This document shows positions 1 to 7,913 of a DNA stretch of 64,000 nt, in pieces. The DNA lies in the NCBI RefSeq assembly GCF_002483225.1, contig NZ_DLHL01000055.1, positions 1-64,000 of the forward strand, given 5' to 3'. Origin of the DNA: Gemmatimonas sp. UBA7669 (GTDB lineage: Bacteria; Gemmatimonadota; Gemmatimonadetes; Gemmatimonadales; Gemmatimonadaceae). Under the pieces are notes generated by a model. That model worked only from the letters and a program-made list of their open reading frames with translations, made no database searches and was not told the DNA's origin. Every line of letters begins with the position of its first letter. The stretch's first letter is position 1. The translations under genes and the position numbers were made by a program.

Positions 1-40
1 TTTTTCAGCACCCTGCTAGAGGAAACCAAGGACGCGGCAC

Positions 41-112
41 TCAAGACCCGGAACCCGAACCCAGAACTCGGAACTGATCAGTTTCGGGTTTTGAGTTCGA
101 GTTTCGAGTCGT
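41..112. repeat. Long imperfect palindrome, TGATCA-centred family, copy 1
   Basis: Two arms of about 33 bases flank the centre TGATCA at 75-80. The left arm is built of degenerate 6-7 base units such as GAACCC and GAACTC; the right arm carries the complements GGGTTT and GAGTTC. Most arm differences are transitions, so many would be G-U pairs in RNA. A clearly related copy lies at 20219-20301. The element sits in the gap before the first gene. Function is unknown; a transcript-end or REP-like element is possible. Confidence 0.75.
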
Positions 113-130
113 AAGTGTCTGTTGACTCCG

Positions 131-209
131 AACTCAAAACTTGAACTCAAAGCTCACAGCTAACCGGACTGTCGGTGAGCTCTGAGCTTTGAGTTCAAGT
201 TTTTGAGTT
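131..209. repeat. Second long inverted repeat upstream of the first gene
   Basis: The arm at 131-156 and the arm at 183-209 are complementary over 26 bases with one extra T, enclosing a 26-base loop region. The units (AACTCAAA, TTGAACTC) resemble those of the neighbouring TGATCA-centred palindrome, but the centre differs. Together the two palindromes fill most of the 282-base gap before the first gene; no gene is visible in that gap. Confidence 0.75.
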
Positions 210-282
210 TTGGGTTTCCCGGCGCTCAGCCCCCCGGGGACAGCCCCTGCAACCAATCCGGCCCAGCCCGCGTACGGCCCGT

Positions 283-1374
283 ATGCCTACCCCCCTGACT
301 CAGATCAGCTCGGTCACCTGGGAACACCCGGCCGACCGCGCCGCCCTGCGCGCACTGCGCGCCATCCCCGGTTTCGACGAGGTGGTCCGCAAGATTGCCG
401 GCGCCTTCGGCGAACGCGGTGTACGCAACCTCTTCCTCGGCGATGCGGTCCTGGTAGGGCCCACACAGCGCCCACGTCTCCACGCCATGTACGAAGACGT
501 GCTGCGCACCCTCGACTGGCCCAACGCCGGCCAGCCGGTCCCGCAGCTCTATGTGGCGCAGAATCCCATTGCCAACGCCGGTGCGGTCGGATTCGACCAG
601 CCCTTCATCGTGATCAGTTCGGGCACTCTCGAACTGCTGGAGCCCGACGAGCAGCGCTTCGTGTTGGCCCAGCAGCTCGGCCACATCATGACGGGTCGCA
701 CGACGTACCGCACCATTGCGCTCATCGTGCTGTTCTTCGGCATGAGCGCGCTGCCACTCCTGGCGTCGATTGCGCTGCTGCCCTTCCAGCTCGCGCTGCT
801 CGAGTGGTATCGCAAGTCGGAACTGTCGGCCGATCGCGCCGGCATGCTCGGCACACAGGATCCGCGCGCGAGCCTGATGGCCTTCCTCAAGCTCGCGGGT
901 GGCAAGGCCGAGGGTGACACCATCGACCTCGACGCCTATCTGGTGCAGGCGGCCGATTACGAGATGGGTGGCACGGCGTGGGACAGCGTGCTCAAGGCCC
1001 TCAACACCGCGCTGCGCGAACACCCCTTCCACACAGTGCGCGCCGGCGAGCTGCGCCGCTGGGAGCAGAGCGGCGCCTACGCCACGATTGTCGGCGGCGA
1101 ATACATCCGCCGCGGCAGTGAGGCTGAACGTCCGTTCCGCGACGACCTGCGCGATGCGACCGATTATTACAAGGAGAAGGCGCGCGAAGCAGCCGACGCC
1201 GTCGGTGGTGTCATCAATCGCGCGGCCGACGCGTTCCGCGATGCCTTCAAGGCGGCGGCCAGCATGGGCGACGCGCCCCCTCCGCCTCCGTCGGAGCCGC
1301 CACCGCCCGCTCCCGAGCCGCCGCCAGCCCCGGAGCCACCACCGGCCCCTGCACCGCCGGGCAGCACCTTCTGA
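283..1374 (+). CDS. Degenerate M48-family (HtpX/Ste24-like) membrane protein, probably not a protease
   Basis: The 363-residue protein has the layout of bacterial M48 peptidases: a soluble N-terminal part, the metal-site helix near residues 123-131, a hydrophobic segment near 140-170, then the downstream motif SELSADRAG with the usual Glu and Asp. The HExxH zinc motif is replaced by QQLGH, so the first zinc-binding His and the catalytic Glu are both lost. Hydrolysis by the family mechanism is therefore unlikely; a structural or regulatory role is inferred. The C-terminal 45 residues are a Pro/Glu/Ala-rich tail. No clear ribosome binding site is seen before the chosen ATG. A strong hairpin follows the stop. 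Confidence 0.75.
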   Translation: MPTPLTQISSVTWEHPADRAALRALRAIPGFDEVVRKIAGAFGERGVRNLFLGDAVLVGPTQRPRLHAMYEDVLRTLDWPNAGQPVPQLYVAQNPIANAGAVGFDQPFIVISSGTLELLEPDEQRFVLAQQLGHIMTGRTTYRTIALIVLFFGMSALPLLASIALLPFQLALLEWYRKSELSADRAGMLGTQDPRASLMAFLKLAGGKAEGDTIDLDAYLVQAADYEMGGTAWDSVLKALNTALREHPFHTVRAGELRRWEQSGAYATIVGGEYIRRGSEAERPFRDDLRDATDYYKEKAREAADAVGGVINRAADAFRDAFKAAASMGDAPPPPPSEPPPPAPEPPPAPEPPPAPAPPGSTF

Positions 1375-1383
1375 CACATCAAA

Positions 1384-1418
1384 CCCGCCCGCCGAGACCA
1401 CGCGTCTCGGCGGGCGGG
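1384..1418 (+). terminator. GC-rich hairpin after the M48-like gene
   Basis: A perfect 15-base stem (1384-1398 with 1404-1418) closes a 5-base loop, 9 bases after the stop codon of the preceding gene. There is no true T run after it (TGTTTGTG), so termination may be factor-assisted. Confidence 0.7.
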
Positions 1419-1484
1419 GTGTTTGTGCTGCAGCGCGAGTCGGACGCAGCCTGATGGCCCGCTGCCCGACTAGATTTCCGCCCC

Positions 1485-2762
1485 ATGAAGATCCTGCTTC
1501 TTGGTTCAGGTGGCCGCGAACATGCGCTGGCCGATACGCTCTCGCGCGAAAACACCGCCGTTGAACTGCTGGCCGGTCCCGGCAATCCGGGTATTGCGCA
1601 GCTTGGTCGTCTGGTGAGCATCAAGGCCGATGACCCCACGGCCGTTGTCGCGCTGGCGGAGCAGGAGCAGGTGGACCTCGTGGTCGTGGGCCCTGAAGCC
1701 CCGCTGGCGGCCGGCGTGGTGGATGCGCTGCAGGTGGCGCGCATTCCCGCCTTCGGACCCACCATGGGCGCCGCGACGGTGGAGACCAGCAAGGCCGACA
1801 CCAAGACCCTGATGCTGCAGGCCGGTGTGCCCACCGCGCACGCGGAAACGCATCGCGTGGCGCGTGACGCCAAGGAGGCCGTGCGCACGCGCTTCGGCGC
1901 CCCCGTGGTCATCAAGGCCAGCGGTCTCGCGGCCGGCAAGGGCGTGATCGTGTGTCAGTCGGAGGCCGAGGCCTTTGATGCCATCGATCGCATTCTCGAT
2001 GATCGCGTGTTTGGTGAGGCGGGCGCGGAATGTCTCGTGGAATCCTTCATGACGGGCGAGGAGCTTTCGCTCTTTGCGGTCACCGATGGCCACGACGTGC
2101 TGCCCATGATCGGCGCCCAGGATCACAAGCGTCTGCTCGATGGTGACGAGGGCCCGAACACGGGTGGCATGGGGGCGTATACGCCGGTGTCCTTCTCCAC
2201 ACCGGCTCTTGTAGACGAGGTGACGGAGCGTGTCTTCCTGCCCACGCTGCATGCGCTACGCAAGCGTGGCACACCGTTCACCGGTCTCCTGTACGCGGGC
2301 CTCATGCTCACGCCCGACGGCCCCAAGGTGGTGGAGTTCAACTGCCGATTCGGTGACCCGGAGACGCAGGCCATTCTGCCGATGCTCACCAGCAGTCTGC
2401 TGGAACCCATGCTCGCGGTGGCGCGCGGCGCGCGCATTGGCAACATGCCGGCCTTTACGTGGCGCGCTGGCGCCAGCGTGACCACGGTGGTGGCGTCAGC
2501 CGGGTATCCCGATGCCCCGCGTACCGGCGTGCCGATCTCGCTGCCGGAGTTCGGCGACGCGGTGCGGGTATACCACGCCGGCACCAGGCGCGACGGGCGC
2601 GATCTGCTCACCAGTGGCGGTCGCGTGTTTGCGGTCACCGCCATGGCCGACAGCTTTGCCGCCGCGCAGCAGGCCTCGCGCGACGCCGCCTCGCGCATTG
2701 ACTTCGAGGGGGCCAGGTATCGTCGCGACATCGGATGGCGCGAGGCCACACGAGTCGGATGA
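1485..2762 (+). CDS. purD: Phosphoribosylamine--glycine ligase (GARS)
   Basis: PurD joins 5-phosphoribosylamine and glycine with ATP, the second step of purine synthesis, in the cytosol. The 425-residue length is typical. The N-terminus begins with the PurD signature GSGGREHAL. The ATP-grasp core shows KASGLAAGKGVIV near residue 145 and the metal-binding EFNCRFGDPETQ near 285. It is a stand-alone gene, bounded upstream by a strong hairpin and downstream by a 120-base palindrome. Another purine gene, guaB, lies 18 kb away. Confidence 0.96.
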   Translation: MKILLLGSGGREHALADTLSRENTAVELLAGPGNPGIAQLGRLVSIKADDPTAVVALAEQEQVDLVVVGPEAPLAAGVVDALQVARIPAFGPTMGAATVETSKADTKTLMLQAGVPTAHAETHRVARDAKEAVRTRFGAPVVIKASGLAAGKGVIVCQSEAEAFDAIDRILDDRVFGEAGAECLVESFMTGEELSLFAVTDGHDVLPMIGAQDHKRLLDGDEGPNTGGMGAYTPVSFSTPALVDEVTERVFLPTLHALRKRGTPFTGLLYAGLMLTPDGPKVVEFNCRFGDPETQAILPMLTSSLLEPMLAVARGARIGNMPAFTWRAGASVTTVVASAGYPDAPRTGVPISLPEFGDAVRVYHAGTRRDGRDLLTSGGRVFAVTAMADSFAAAQQASRDAASRIDFEGARYRRDIGWREATRVG

Positions 2763-2773
2763 TTCTGACCTGA

Positions 2774-2895
2774 CTACCACGGACAAACACCGACAACAAC
2801 GGAAAAGTCAGGATGACCGCTCGGATTTGTGGATGGTGCGAACATCCGACGCCGTCTCCTGTTGTTTCTTTTTTCTTCGGTGTTACTCCGTGGTA
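2774..2895. repeat. Long imperfect palindrome between purD and fpg
   Basis: The outer arms read CTACCACGGA plus AACACCGA on the left and their complements on the right (about 2774-2793 with 2876-2895), then become degenerate. A smaller CGGAT...ATCCG stem is nested inside. It fills nearly all the 152-base gap between two plus-strand genes. The CACGGA/CACCGA units differ from those of the TGATCA family. It could act as a terminator or RNA processing site. Confidence 0.65.
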
Positions 2896-2914
2896 GGCAG
2901 TAGAGACATGCGCC

Positions 2915-3751
2915 ATGCCTGAACTCCCGGAAACCGAAACCATCGCGCGCGATCTGCACGACATGGTGCGGGGCGCCCGGGTGACGCGGGTGAACGTGCC
3001 GCGCCCCGACGTGCTGCGCGAGACGGATGTGGCGGGGCTGGATGCCGCCCTGCGTGACGCAGCGGTGGAACGGGTGTGGCGGCGCGCTAAGCTCATCGTG
3101 CTGGACCTTCGCGGCGCCTCAGGTGCGTGGCACGTGGTTGTGCAGCCGCGCTTCACCGGTGGCCTCATCGTGGACGACGGCCAACTCTCCGAGAGCGAAC
3201 GCCAGTACGTGTGCGTGAGCTTCACGCTCGGTGATGGCCGCGTGCTGCACTACCGCGACGTGCGCCGACTGGGCGCCGTGGCCCTCATGTCTGGCGAGCG
3301 TTTCGCCGAGTATTCCGCCGGACTTGGCCCCGAGCCTCTTGACCCGACACTCACTACGGCTGCATTTTCGGGTTGTATTCGGGACTCACGCCAACCTATC
3401 AAGGCCGCGCTCATGGATCAACGGCGGCTGGCCGGCGTGGGCAACATCTACGCCAACGAGGCGCTATGGCTGGCCGGCATCGACCCATCACGCGAAGCAG
3501 CGTCGCTTTCCGATCCGGAGTGGGCCACGCTGCACCACGAACTGCGGCAGGTCCTGCAAGCCAGCATCGCGGCACGTGGCACCAGCTTTCGCGACTACCG
3601 GGACGCGCGCGGTGAGCGGGGACGTTTTGTCGAACAGTTGGCCGCATACGGTCGTGCCGGCGAGCCCTGCCGCCGCTGCGGGCATCGCCTCATCGGTACC
3701 CACGCCGTGGACGGACGCAGCACGGTCTTCTGCGCGAGGTGTCAGTACTGA
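2915..3751 (+). CDS. mutM: Formamidopyrimidine-DNA glycosylase (Fpg/MutM)
   Basis: This bifunctional glycosylase/AP lyase removes 8-oxoguanine and ring-opened purines. The 278-residue protein starts with the diagnostic MPELPETE; after Met removal Pro is the catalytic nucleophile and Glu the next active-site residue. The middle carries the family motif GVGNIYANEALW. The C-terminus ends with a CxxC...CxxC zinc finger (CRRCG and CARCQY) that contacts DNA. The next gene encodes a UvrC-like nuclease and starts 82 bases downstream, so two DNA-repair genes are probably co-transcribed. Confidence 0.95.
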   Translation: MPELPETETIARDLHDMVRGARVTRVNVPRPDVLRETDVAGLDAALRDAAVERVWRRAKLIVLDLRGASGAWHVVVQPRFTGGLIVDDGQLSESERQYVCVSFTLGDGRVLHYRDVRRLGAVALMSGERFAEYSAGLGPEPLDPTLTTAAFSGCIRDSRQPIKAALMDQRRLAGVGNIYANEALWLAGIDPSREAASLSDPEWATLHHELRQVLQASIAARGTSFRDYRDARGERGRFVEQLAAYGRAGEPCRRCGHRLIGTHAVDGRSTVFCARCQY

Positions 3752-3833
3752 TCTGGCCGCGGGTCTGGCCGCGTCACTGCCAGCCCGCCCCACGCGTCGC
3801 CCGCGTGCGCTGGCCACACAGCTCGACCTGGCC

Positions 3834-4961
3834 ATGCCGGCCAGCGAAGCCAACGTGGCCCGGCTGCGTGAACAGGTGCGCGCCACCACGCGCAATGCGC
3901 CCGGTGTGTACCTCATGCGCAGCGCACACGGCGAGGTGCTGTACGTCGGCAAGAGCACGCAGGTCCGCACGCGCCTGCTCAGTTACTTCCGCCTGCCCTG
4001 GCCCGAGCACCGCCACGCCCGCATGCTGCGTGAAACAAGCAGCATCGAGTGGGAGCCGCAGCCCAGTGAATTCGCGGCCCTGCTGCGCGAGGTGCGACTC
4101 ATTCGCGCGCACCTGCCGCGCTACAACGTCCGCTCGGCACGGCCGCTCGACAAATGGTGGGTCATCAGCATTGCGAGGGGGCCGGCGCCGCGTCTTCGCA
4201 TCCAACGCGCCAGTGCCGCCGCCCGCTCGCGGGATGTGGCGCAGATCATTGGCCCCTTCGCGTCACGTCGTCCGTTGCAGGACGCATTGCGCGTGCTCAA
4301 CGACGCGCTGGGCCTGCGCGACTGCAGTGACCGCGTGCCCCTGCATCTCGCCGATGTGCAGGAGCTTTTTGACGCCGCGCATCCGGCCATGCAGCGCACG
4401 CCTCGCTGTCATCGCTACGAAACCCGCCGCTGCCTCGGCCCCTGCGTGGGCGCCACGAGCGAGTATGAATACCGCGCGCAGCTTACGCGGGCCCGGGCGG
4501 TCCTCGAGGGGCGCGACGATACGCCGCAGCAGCAACTGGTGCGCGAAATGGCGGCAGCCAGTGCGTCCTTGAGCTACGAGCGCGCGGGCTGGCTGCGCGA
4601 CCGACTCACCGCGCTGCAGGAACTCGAGGCGCAACTATCGCGTGTGCGCGAGGCGCTGGCACGTCCGAGTTTTGTGTATGCGGTGCCTGGTCACGATGGC
4701 GACGATCGTTTGTATCTCGTGCGCCACGGTGTCGTGGTGGCCGAGGCGCGTTGCCTGGAACCTGAGAGCGTGAACAGCATGCAGGCACTCGAGCGGCAGA
4801 CGACGCAGGCGGTACCCACTGGTGCGCTGGTCGATCGACTCGATGAGCTGCTGCTGGTGGAGTCGTGGTTCCGCGGGCGCAATGGGGCACAGGCCATTGT
4901 GGCGGAGACAGTGGTGGGGGCGCTGGAGGGACTCGTGCTTGCGGCCAGATCGTTGAACTGA
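3834..4961 (+). CDS. GIY-YIG endonuclease related to the N-terminal half of UvrC (Cho-like)
   Basis: The protein (375 residues from the first in-frame ATG) begins with a GIY-YIG nuclease domain: GVYLM about residue 22, VLYVGKS about 35, with the following Arg. The cysteine motif CLGPCVG and the following EYRAQL...FLEGR-like stretch match UvrC, and a UVR (UvrB-binding) helix pair follows near residues 235-270. The C-terminal endonuclease V-like and helix-hairpin-helix domains of full UvrC are absent. By analogy with E. coli Cho it may make the 3' incision in nucleotide excision repair; this is inference. The frame stays open upstream into mutM, so the start is uncertain. The stop codon lies inside a palindrome. 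Confidence 0.85.
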   Translation: MPASEANVARLREQVRATTRNAPGVYLMRSAHGEVLYVGKSTQVRTRLLSYFRLPWPEHRHARMLRETSSIEWEPQPSEFAALLREVRLIRAHLPRYNVRSARPLDKWWVISIARGPAPRLRIQRASAAARSRDVAQIIGPFASRRPLQDALRVLNDALGLRDCSDRVPLHLADVQELFDAAHPAMQRTPRCHRYETRRCLGPCVGATSEYEYRAQLTRARAVLEGRDDTPQQQLVREMAAASASLSYERAGWLRDRLTALQELEAQLSRVREALARPSFVYAVPGHDGDDRLYLVRHGVVVAEARCLEPESVNSMQALERQTTQAVPTGALVDRLDELLLVESWFRGRNGAQAIVAETVVGALEGLVLAARSLN

Positions 4962-5084
4962 TGGTGTGAGGATTGGAGGATCCAAGGATTGGAGGGGCGG
5001 GCGTCGAGGGTTCCGCCAACGGGGAGCCCTCGACGCCCGCCTCTCTTATCCTCCGATCCTCTGATCCTCACACCTTCAGTTCAG
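4954..5084. terminator. 130-base palindrome serving two convergent genes
   Basis: The outer arms pair GAACTGA-GGTGTGAGGAT (from 4954) with ATCCTCACACC-TCAGTTC (to 5082), and the inner stem pairs 4996-5010 with 5027-5041 perfectly (15 bases). Both convergent stop codons (4959-4961 plus; 5076-5078 minus) are inside it. The position and symmetry suggest a bidirectional terminator. The arms between are made of repeated GGATTGGAGG-like units. Confidence 0.7.
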
Positions 5085-5576
5085 CGGTTCAGCGGAGAGC
5101 AACGGAATCAACTCCACATCCGCCTGCCCCTTCCAGATATACAGCTTGGCCACACAGGGCTGCAGCTTGAAGCGCTGCGGACCCGCCGCCCCTGGGTTCA
5201 CCACCACGCGGCGCGCCGCCTTCGTCACCAGTTGCTGATGCGTGTGCCCGTACACAATCACGTCGGCGTTGGGAAAGGCGCCAACCAGCTTGGGCGGCGT
5301 GGGGCTGCCCAACTCGTGGCCGTGCGTGACCACAATGCGAACGCCATCAATCACGTCCTCAATGCGCTCGACGAGATCGGGACGCCCCGGCGCATCGGTA
5401 TTGCCCCACACGGCGCGAACCGGCGCGATGGTGGCCAACTCCGTCAGGACATCCGCCGGCCCCACGTCGCCGGCATGCAGAATCTGCGACACGCCCTCCA
5501 ACGCTTCGAACACTTCGGGACGCACAAGCCCGTGCGTATCGGAGATGAGGCCGATGATGGTGGCGCGTTCGTTCAT
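5076..5576 (-). CDS. YfcE/MJ0936-type metallophosphoesterase
   Basis: A small calcineurin-like phosphodiesterase of 166 residues, the usual size for the YfcE family. The metal-binding blocks are all present in order: ISDTHG (start), HAGDVG (about 37), GNTD (about 58), VTHGHE (about 84) and GHTHQ (about 110). Family members hydrolyse model phosphodiesters; the natural substrate is unknown. Its ATG overlaps the stop of the upstream gene by four bases, making it the last gene of the quinone operon. Confidence 0.88.
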   Translation of the reverse strand: MNERATIIGLISDTHGLVRPEVFEALEGVSQILHAGDVGPADVLTELATIAPVRAVWGNTDAPGRPDLVERIEDVIDGVRIVVTHGHELGSPTPPKLVGAFPNADVIVYGHTHQQLVTKAARRVVVNPGAAGPQRFKLQPCVAKLYIWKGQADVELIPLLSAEPLN

Positions 5577-6301
5577 GGCTCGGAGGAAGACGGTGGTGTG
5601 GAGTCAGCGTTGCGAATATCGCGCGGAGCGTGAGGCGCCGCGTGTCCGGCCTGCTCACGCAAGGTGGCTAGGGCCGTTTGTGCGCCTTCGGCGTCACGCG
5701 ATCCGGGAAACTGTTGCATGATGCGGCGGAGCTCGCTCATGGCACGGTCGGTATCGTGCAATGGACCGAGATAGAGATCAATGAGGCGCTGCGTGGCGAA
5801 CAGGTCGTCAGAGCGCGTGGCGCCATCGGCCTTGCGCAAGCGCTGCAGCAGGGCCTTGGCCCGCTCGACATTACCGCCAGGCTTGAGTTGCCAGGCAATC
5901 TCGGCGTGCAGCACATCGACCCGGTCGCCGCGCTCCGCATGCAGCGCCTCGAACGCCGCTTCGGCCTCGGCCATGCGACCGGCCGCCGCCAGCGCCTCGG
6001 CATGCGAGTAGCCCGGTGGGGCCGCCTTGCCGCCACGCCCGGGGTGCAGAACGTTCATCAGCGCGCCGGAGGCCAGCCCGCCAACGCCCCTGACAGCCGC
6101 ATAGACCAGTGCGGTGGCCAACGGTGCGCCCACCCACGCGAGCGGCCAGCGGAATTCCACGGGTAGGCCTACGAGCCCAAGCAGCACGTGCACCGGCTTG
6201 ACGAACAGCAGCGAGGCCAACGCCCACAGCAGCAGCCCATCACGGCGCCGGCGGCGGCGCTCCCGCTCGACCGATGCCGCAAACTGCTGCTCGTCAATCA
6301 C
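5573..6301 (-). CDS. Membrane protein with TPR-like C-terminal region, unknown function
   Basis: A 242-residue protein. An Arg-rich stretch (about residues 14-20) precedes two hydrophobic segments (about 23-45 and 53-75) that probably span the inner membrane. The remainder is Ala-rich and helical, with spacing resembling tetratricopeptide repeats (AEALAAAGRMAEAEAAFEAL, then two similar helix pairs). GTG start and the stop of the upstream ubiX-like gene share four bases (GTGA), and its own stop overlaps the next gene's ATG, so it is translated with the quinone genes. A scaffold role is possible but not shown. Confidence 0.7.
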   Translation of the reverse strand: MIDEQQFAASVERERRRRRRDGLLLWALASLLFVKPVHVLLGLVGLPVEFRWPLAWVGAPLATALVYAAVRGVGGLASGALMNVLHPGRGGKAAPPGYSHAEALAAAGRMAEAEAAFEALHAERGDRVDVLHAEIAWQLKPGGNVERAKALLQRLRKADGATRSDDLFATQRLIDLYLGPLHDTDRAMSELRRIMQQFPGSRDAEGAQTALATLREQAGHAAPHAPRDIRNADSTPPSSSEP

Positions 6302-6951
6302 TCCGAAGGCTCCGCGACGTCACCCCAGCGCTTGCCCACCTGATGCTCCACATCGAGATGGTCAAGAATGCGCGCCACGATAAAGTCGACCAGATCGGCA
6401 ATGCCGCTGGGCCCGTGGTAGAAGCCCGGCGCCGCCGGAATGACCGTGGCACCGGCGCGCGTCACGGACGTGAGGTTTTCGAGATGCACCAGTGAGAGTG
6501 GTGTTTCCCGTGGAACGAGAATCAGTCGACGCCGCTCCTTGAGGGCCACGTCGGCCGCGCGCTCCACCAGCGACCGCGACGTGCCGTGTGCAATGGCACT
6601 CACCGTGCCCATGCTGCAGGGGCAGACCACCATGCCACTCGAACGCGCCGATCCGCTGGCCGGCTTCGCCCCGCGGTCGCCGTCGTCGAACACCGTCACA
6701 TGCCGATCAAACAGCGCTCCGCCCGCGGCCTCGCGCAGTGCCGCGAGATTGGCAATACCGCTCTCTGTTTGCAGCAGTCGCCACCCATGCCCCGACACGA
6801 TCAGCCAAGTGGGCACGCCGAGTTCCACCAGCGCCTGCAGCAAACGCACAGCGTAGGGCGCACCCGATGCGCCGGTGATGGCCAGCACCACAGGGTGGCG
6901 CGCGGCGTTGCCCGACGTGCGCGGCGAGAGGTCGCGAGTCGTGTCCGGCAT
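6298..6951 (-). CDS. ubiX: UbiX-like flavin prenyltransferase
   Basis: UbiX makes prenylated FMN, the cofactor needed by UbiD decarboxylases. The 217-residue protein has the N-terminal flavodoxin-like ITGASGAPYAVRLL, the VVCPCSMGT motif and the ERRRLILVPRETPLS motif, all characteristic. Its ATG overlaps the ubiA stop (TGATG). Sitting next to a ubiD and a ubiA homologue, it probably serves menaquinone synthesis; in futalosine-pathway organisms the equivalent gene is called mqnM. Confidence 0.93.
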   Translation of the reverse strand: MPDTTRDLSPRTSGNAARHPVVLAITGASGAPYAVRLLQALVELGVPTWLIVSGHGWRLLQTESGIANLAALREAAGGALFDRHVTVFDDGDRGAKPASGSARSSGMVVCPCSMGTVSAIAHGTSRSLVERAADVALKERRRLILVPRETPLSLVHLENLTSVTRAGATVIPAAPGFYHGPSGIADLVDFIVARILDHLDVEHQVGKRWGDVAEPSE

Positions 6952-7913
6952 CAGGCTATCGCTCCCACACCGCGCGCCACGAGCACACGCGCCACCAGCA
7001 CAAACAACAGGAAGCCGAGACTGATGAGGCCATTCATCGTGAAGAAGGCCGCGTCCACACGGGAGAGATCGTGCGCCTTCACCAGTCGGTGCTCCCAGAG
7101 CAGCATGAGGGCGACGCCAACCACCGCGGCCCACAGCACATTCTGCGCCAGTGGAGACACCGTGCCGAGGGGCTGCGCGGCCACGACCGCCGCAAAACAC
7201 ACCACCGCCAGCACATGCAGACTGCGGGCGATGGCGATGGCGCCCGCCACACCAAACGTGCTGGGCACGCTGTGCAGCCCATGCACTCTGTCGAACTCGG
7301 CATCCTGCAGCGCATAGATCATGTCGAAGCCGCCGCTCCAGCACACCACGCCAAGCGCCAGCACACAGAGCAACCACCAGGGCTCGCTCCACGCTCCGGT
7401 CACGGCCAGATAGCCCCCCACGGGGGCAATGGACAGGCCGAGGCCCAACCAAAGATGCGACCAGCGCGTGAAGCGCTTGGTGTAGCTGTAGCCCAGCACC
7501 CACAACAGGGCGACTGGCGAAAGCAGAAAACACAGGGTGTTGAGCATGTAGCTGGCCAGCACAAACAGGCCGCTCGACAACACGATGCTGAAGCGCGCCT
7601 GCCCCACCGTGAGCGTGCCGGCCGGCAGCTCGCGCATGGCGGTGCGCGGATTGAGTGCGTCCACGTCGCGGTCAACGAGCCGGTTGAACGCCATGGCGGC
7701 AAATCGTGCGCTGGTGAACGCCAACAACACCCATCCCACCACGGCCGCACTCACGGGCGCAACGACACTGGCAAACAGCACGCCAACCAGCGCGAACGGC
7801 ATGGCAAATACCGTATGCGGCAATTTGACGAAGTTGGCCAGTCGCACCGGCAGCGACTGGCCGCTCAGCAACTGCCCGTCACGTGCGCCCTTGGGCGGCA
7901 TTACGGTGTTCAC
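6951..7913 (-). CDS. UbiA-family polyprenyltransferase of quinone synthesis
   Basis: An integral membrane prenyltransferase (about 320 residues, eight or nine hydrophobic segments) that attaches a polyprenyl chain to an aromatic acid. The two Asp-rich motifs are NRLVDRDVDALNPRT (about residue 65) and DMIYALQDAEFDR (about 195). Clustering with ubiD, ubiX and ubiE homologues points to menaquinone; in the futalosine route this would be mqnP. Start choice: GTG at 7913 shares four bases with the ubiD stop, matching the coupling used elsewhere in this operon; an ATG four codons later (7901) is the alternative. Confidence 0.9.
   Translation of the reverse strand: MNTVMPPKGARDGQLLSGQSLPVRLANFVKLPHTVFAMPFALVGVLFASVVAPVSAAVVGWVLLAFTSARFAAMAFNRLVDRDVDALNPRTAMRELPAGTLTVGQARFSIVLSSGLFVLASYMLNTLCFLLSPVALLWVLGYSYTKRFTRWSHLWLGLGLSIAPVGGYLAVTGAWSEPWWLLCVLALGVVCWSGGFDMIYALQDAEFDRVHGLHSVPSTFGVAGAIAIARSLHVLAVVCFAAVVAAQPLGTVSPLAQNVLWAAVVGVALMLLWEHRLVKAHDLSRVDAAFFTMNGLISLGFLLFVLVARVLVARGVGAIA

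Noticed and set aside
41..209. Repeated GAACTC-like units considered as a CRISPR array
   Set aside because: The units are short, contiguous and arranged as inverted arms, with no regular spacers and no cas genes.
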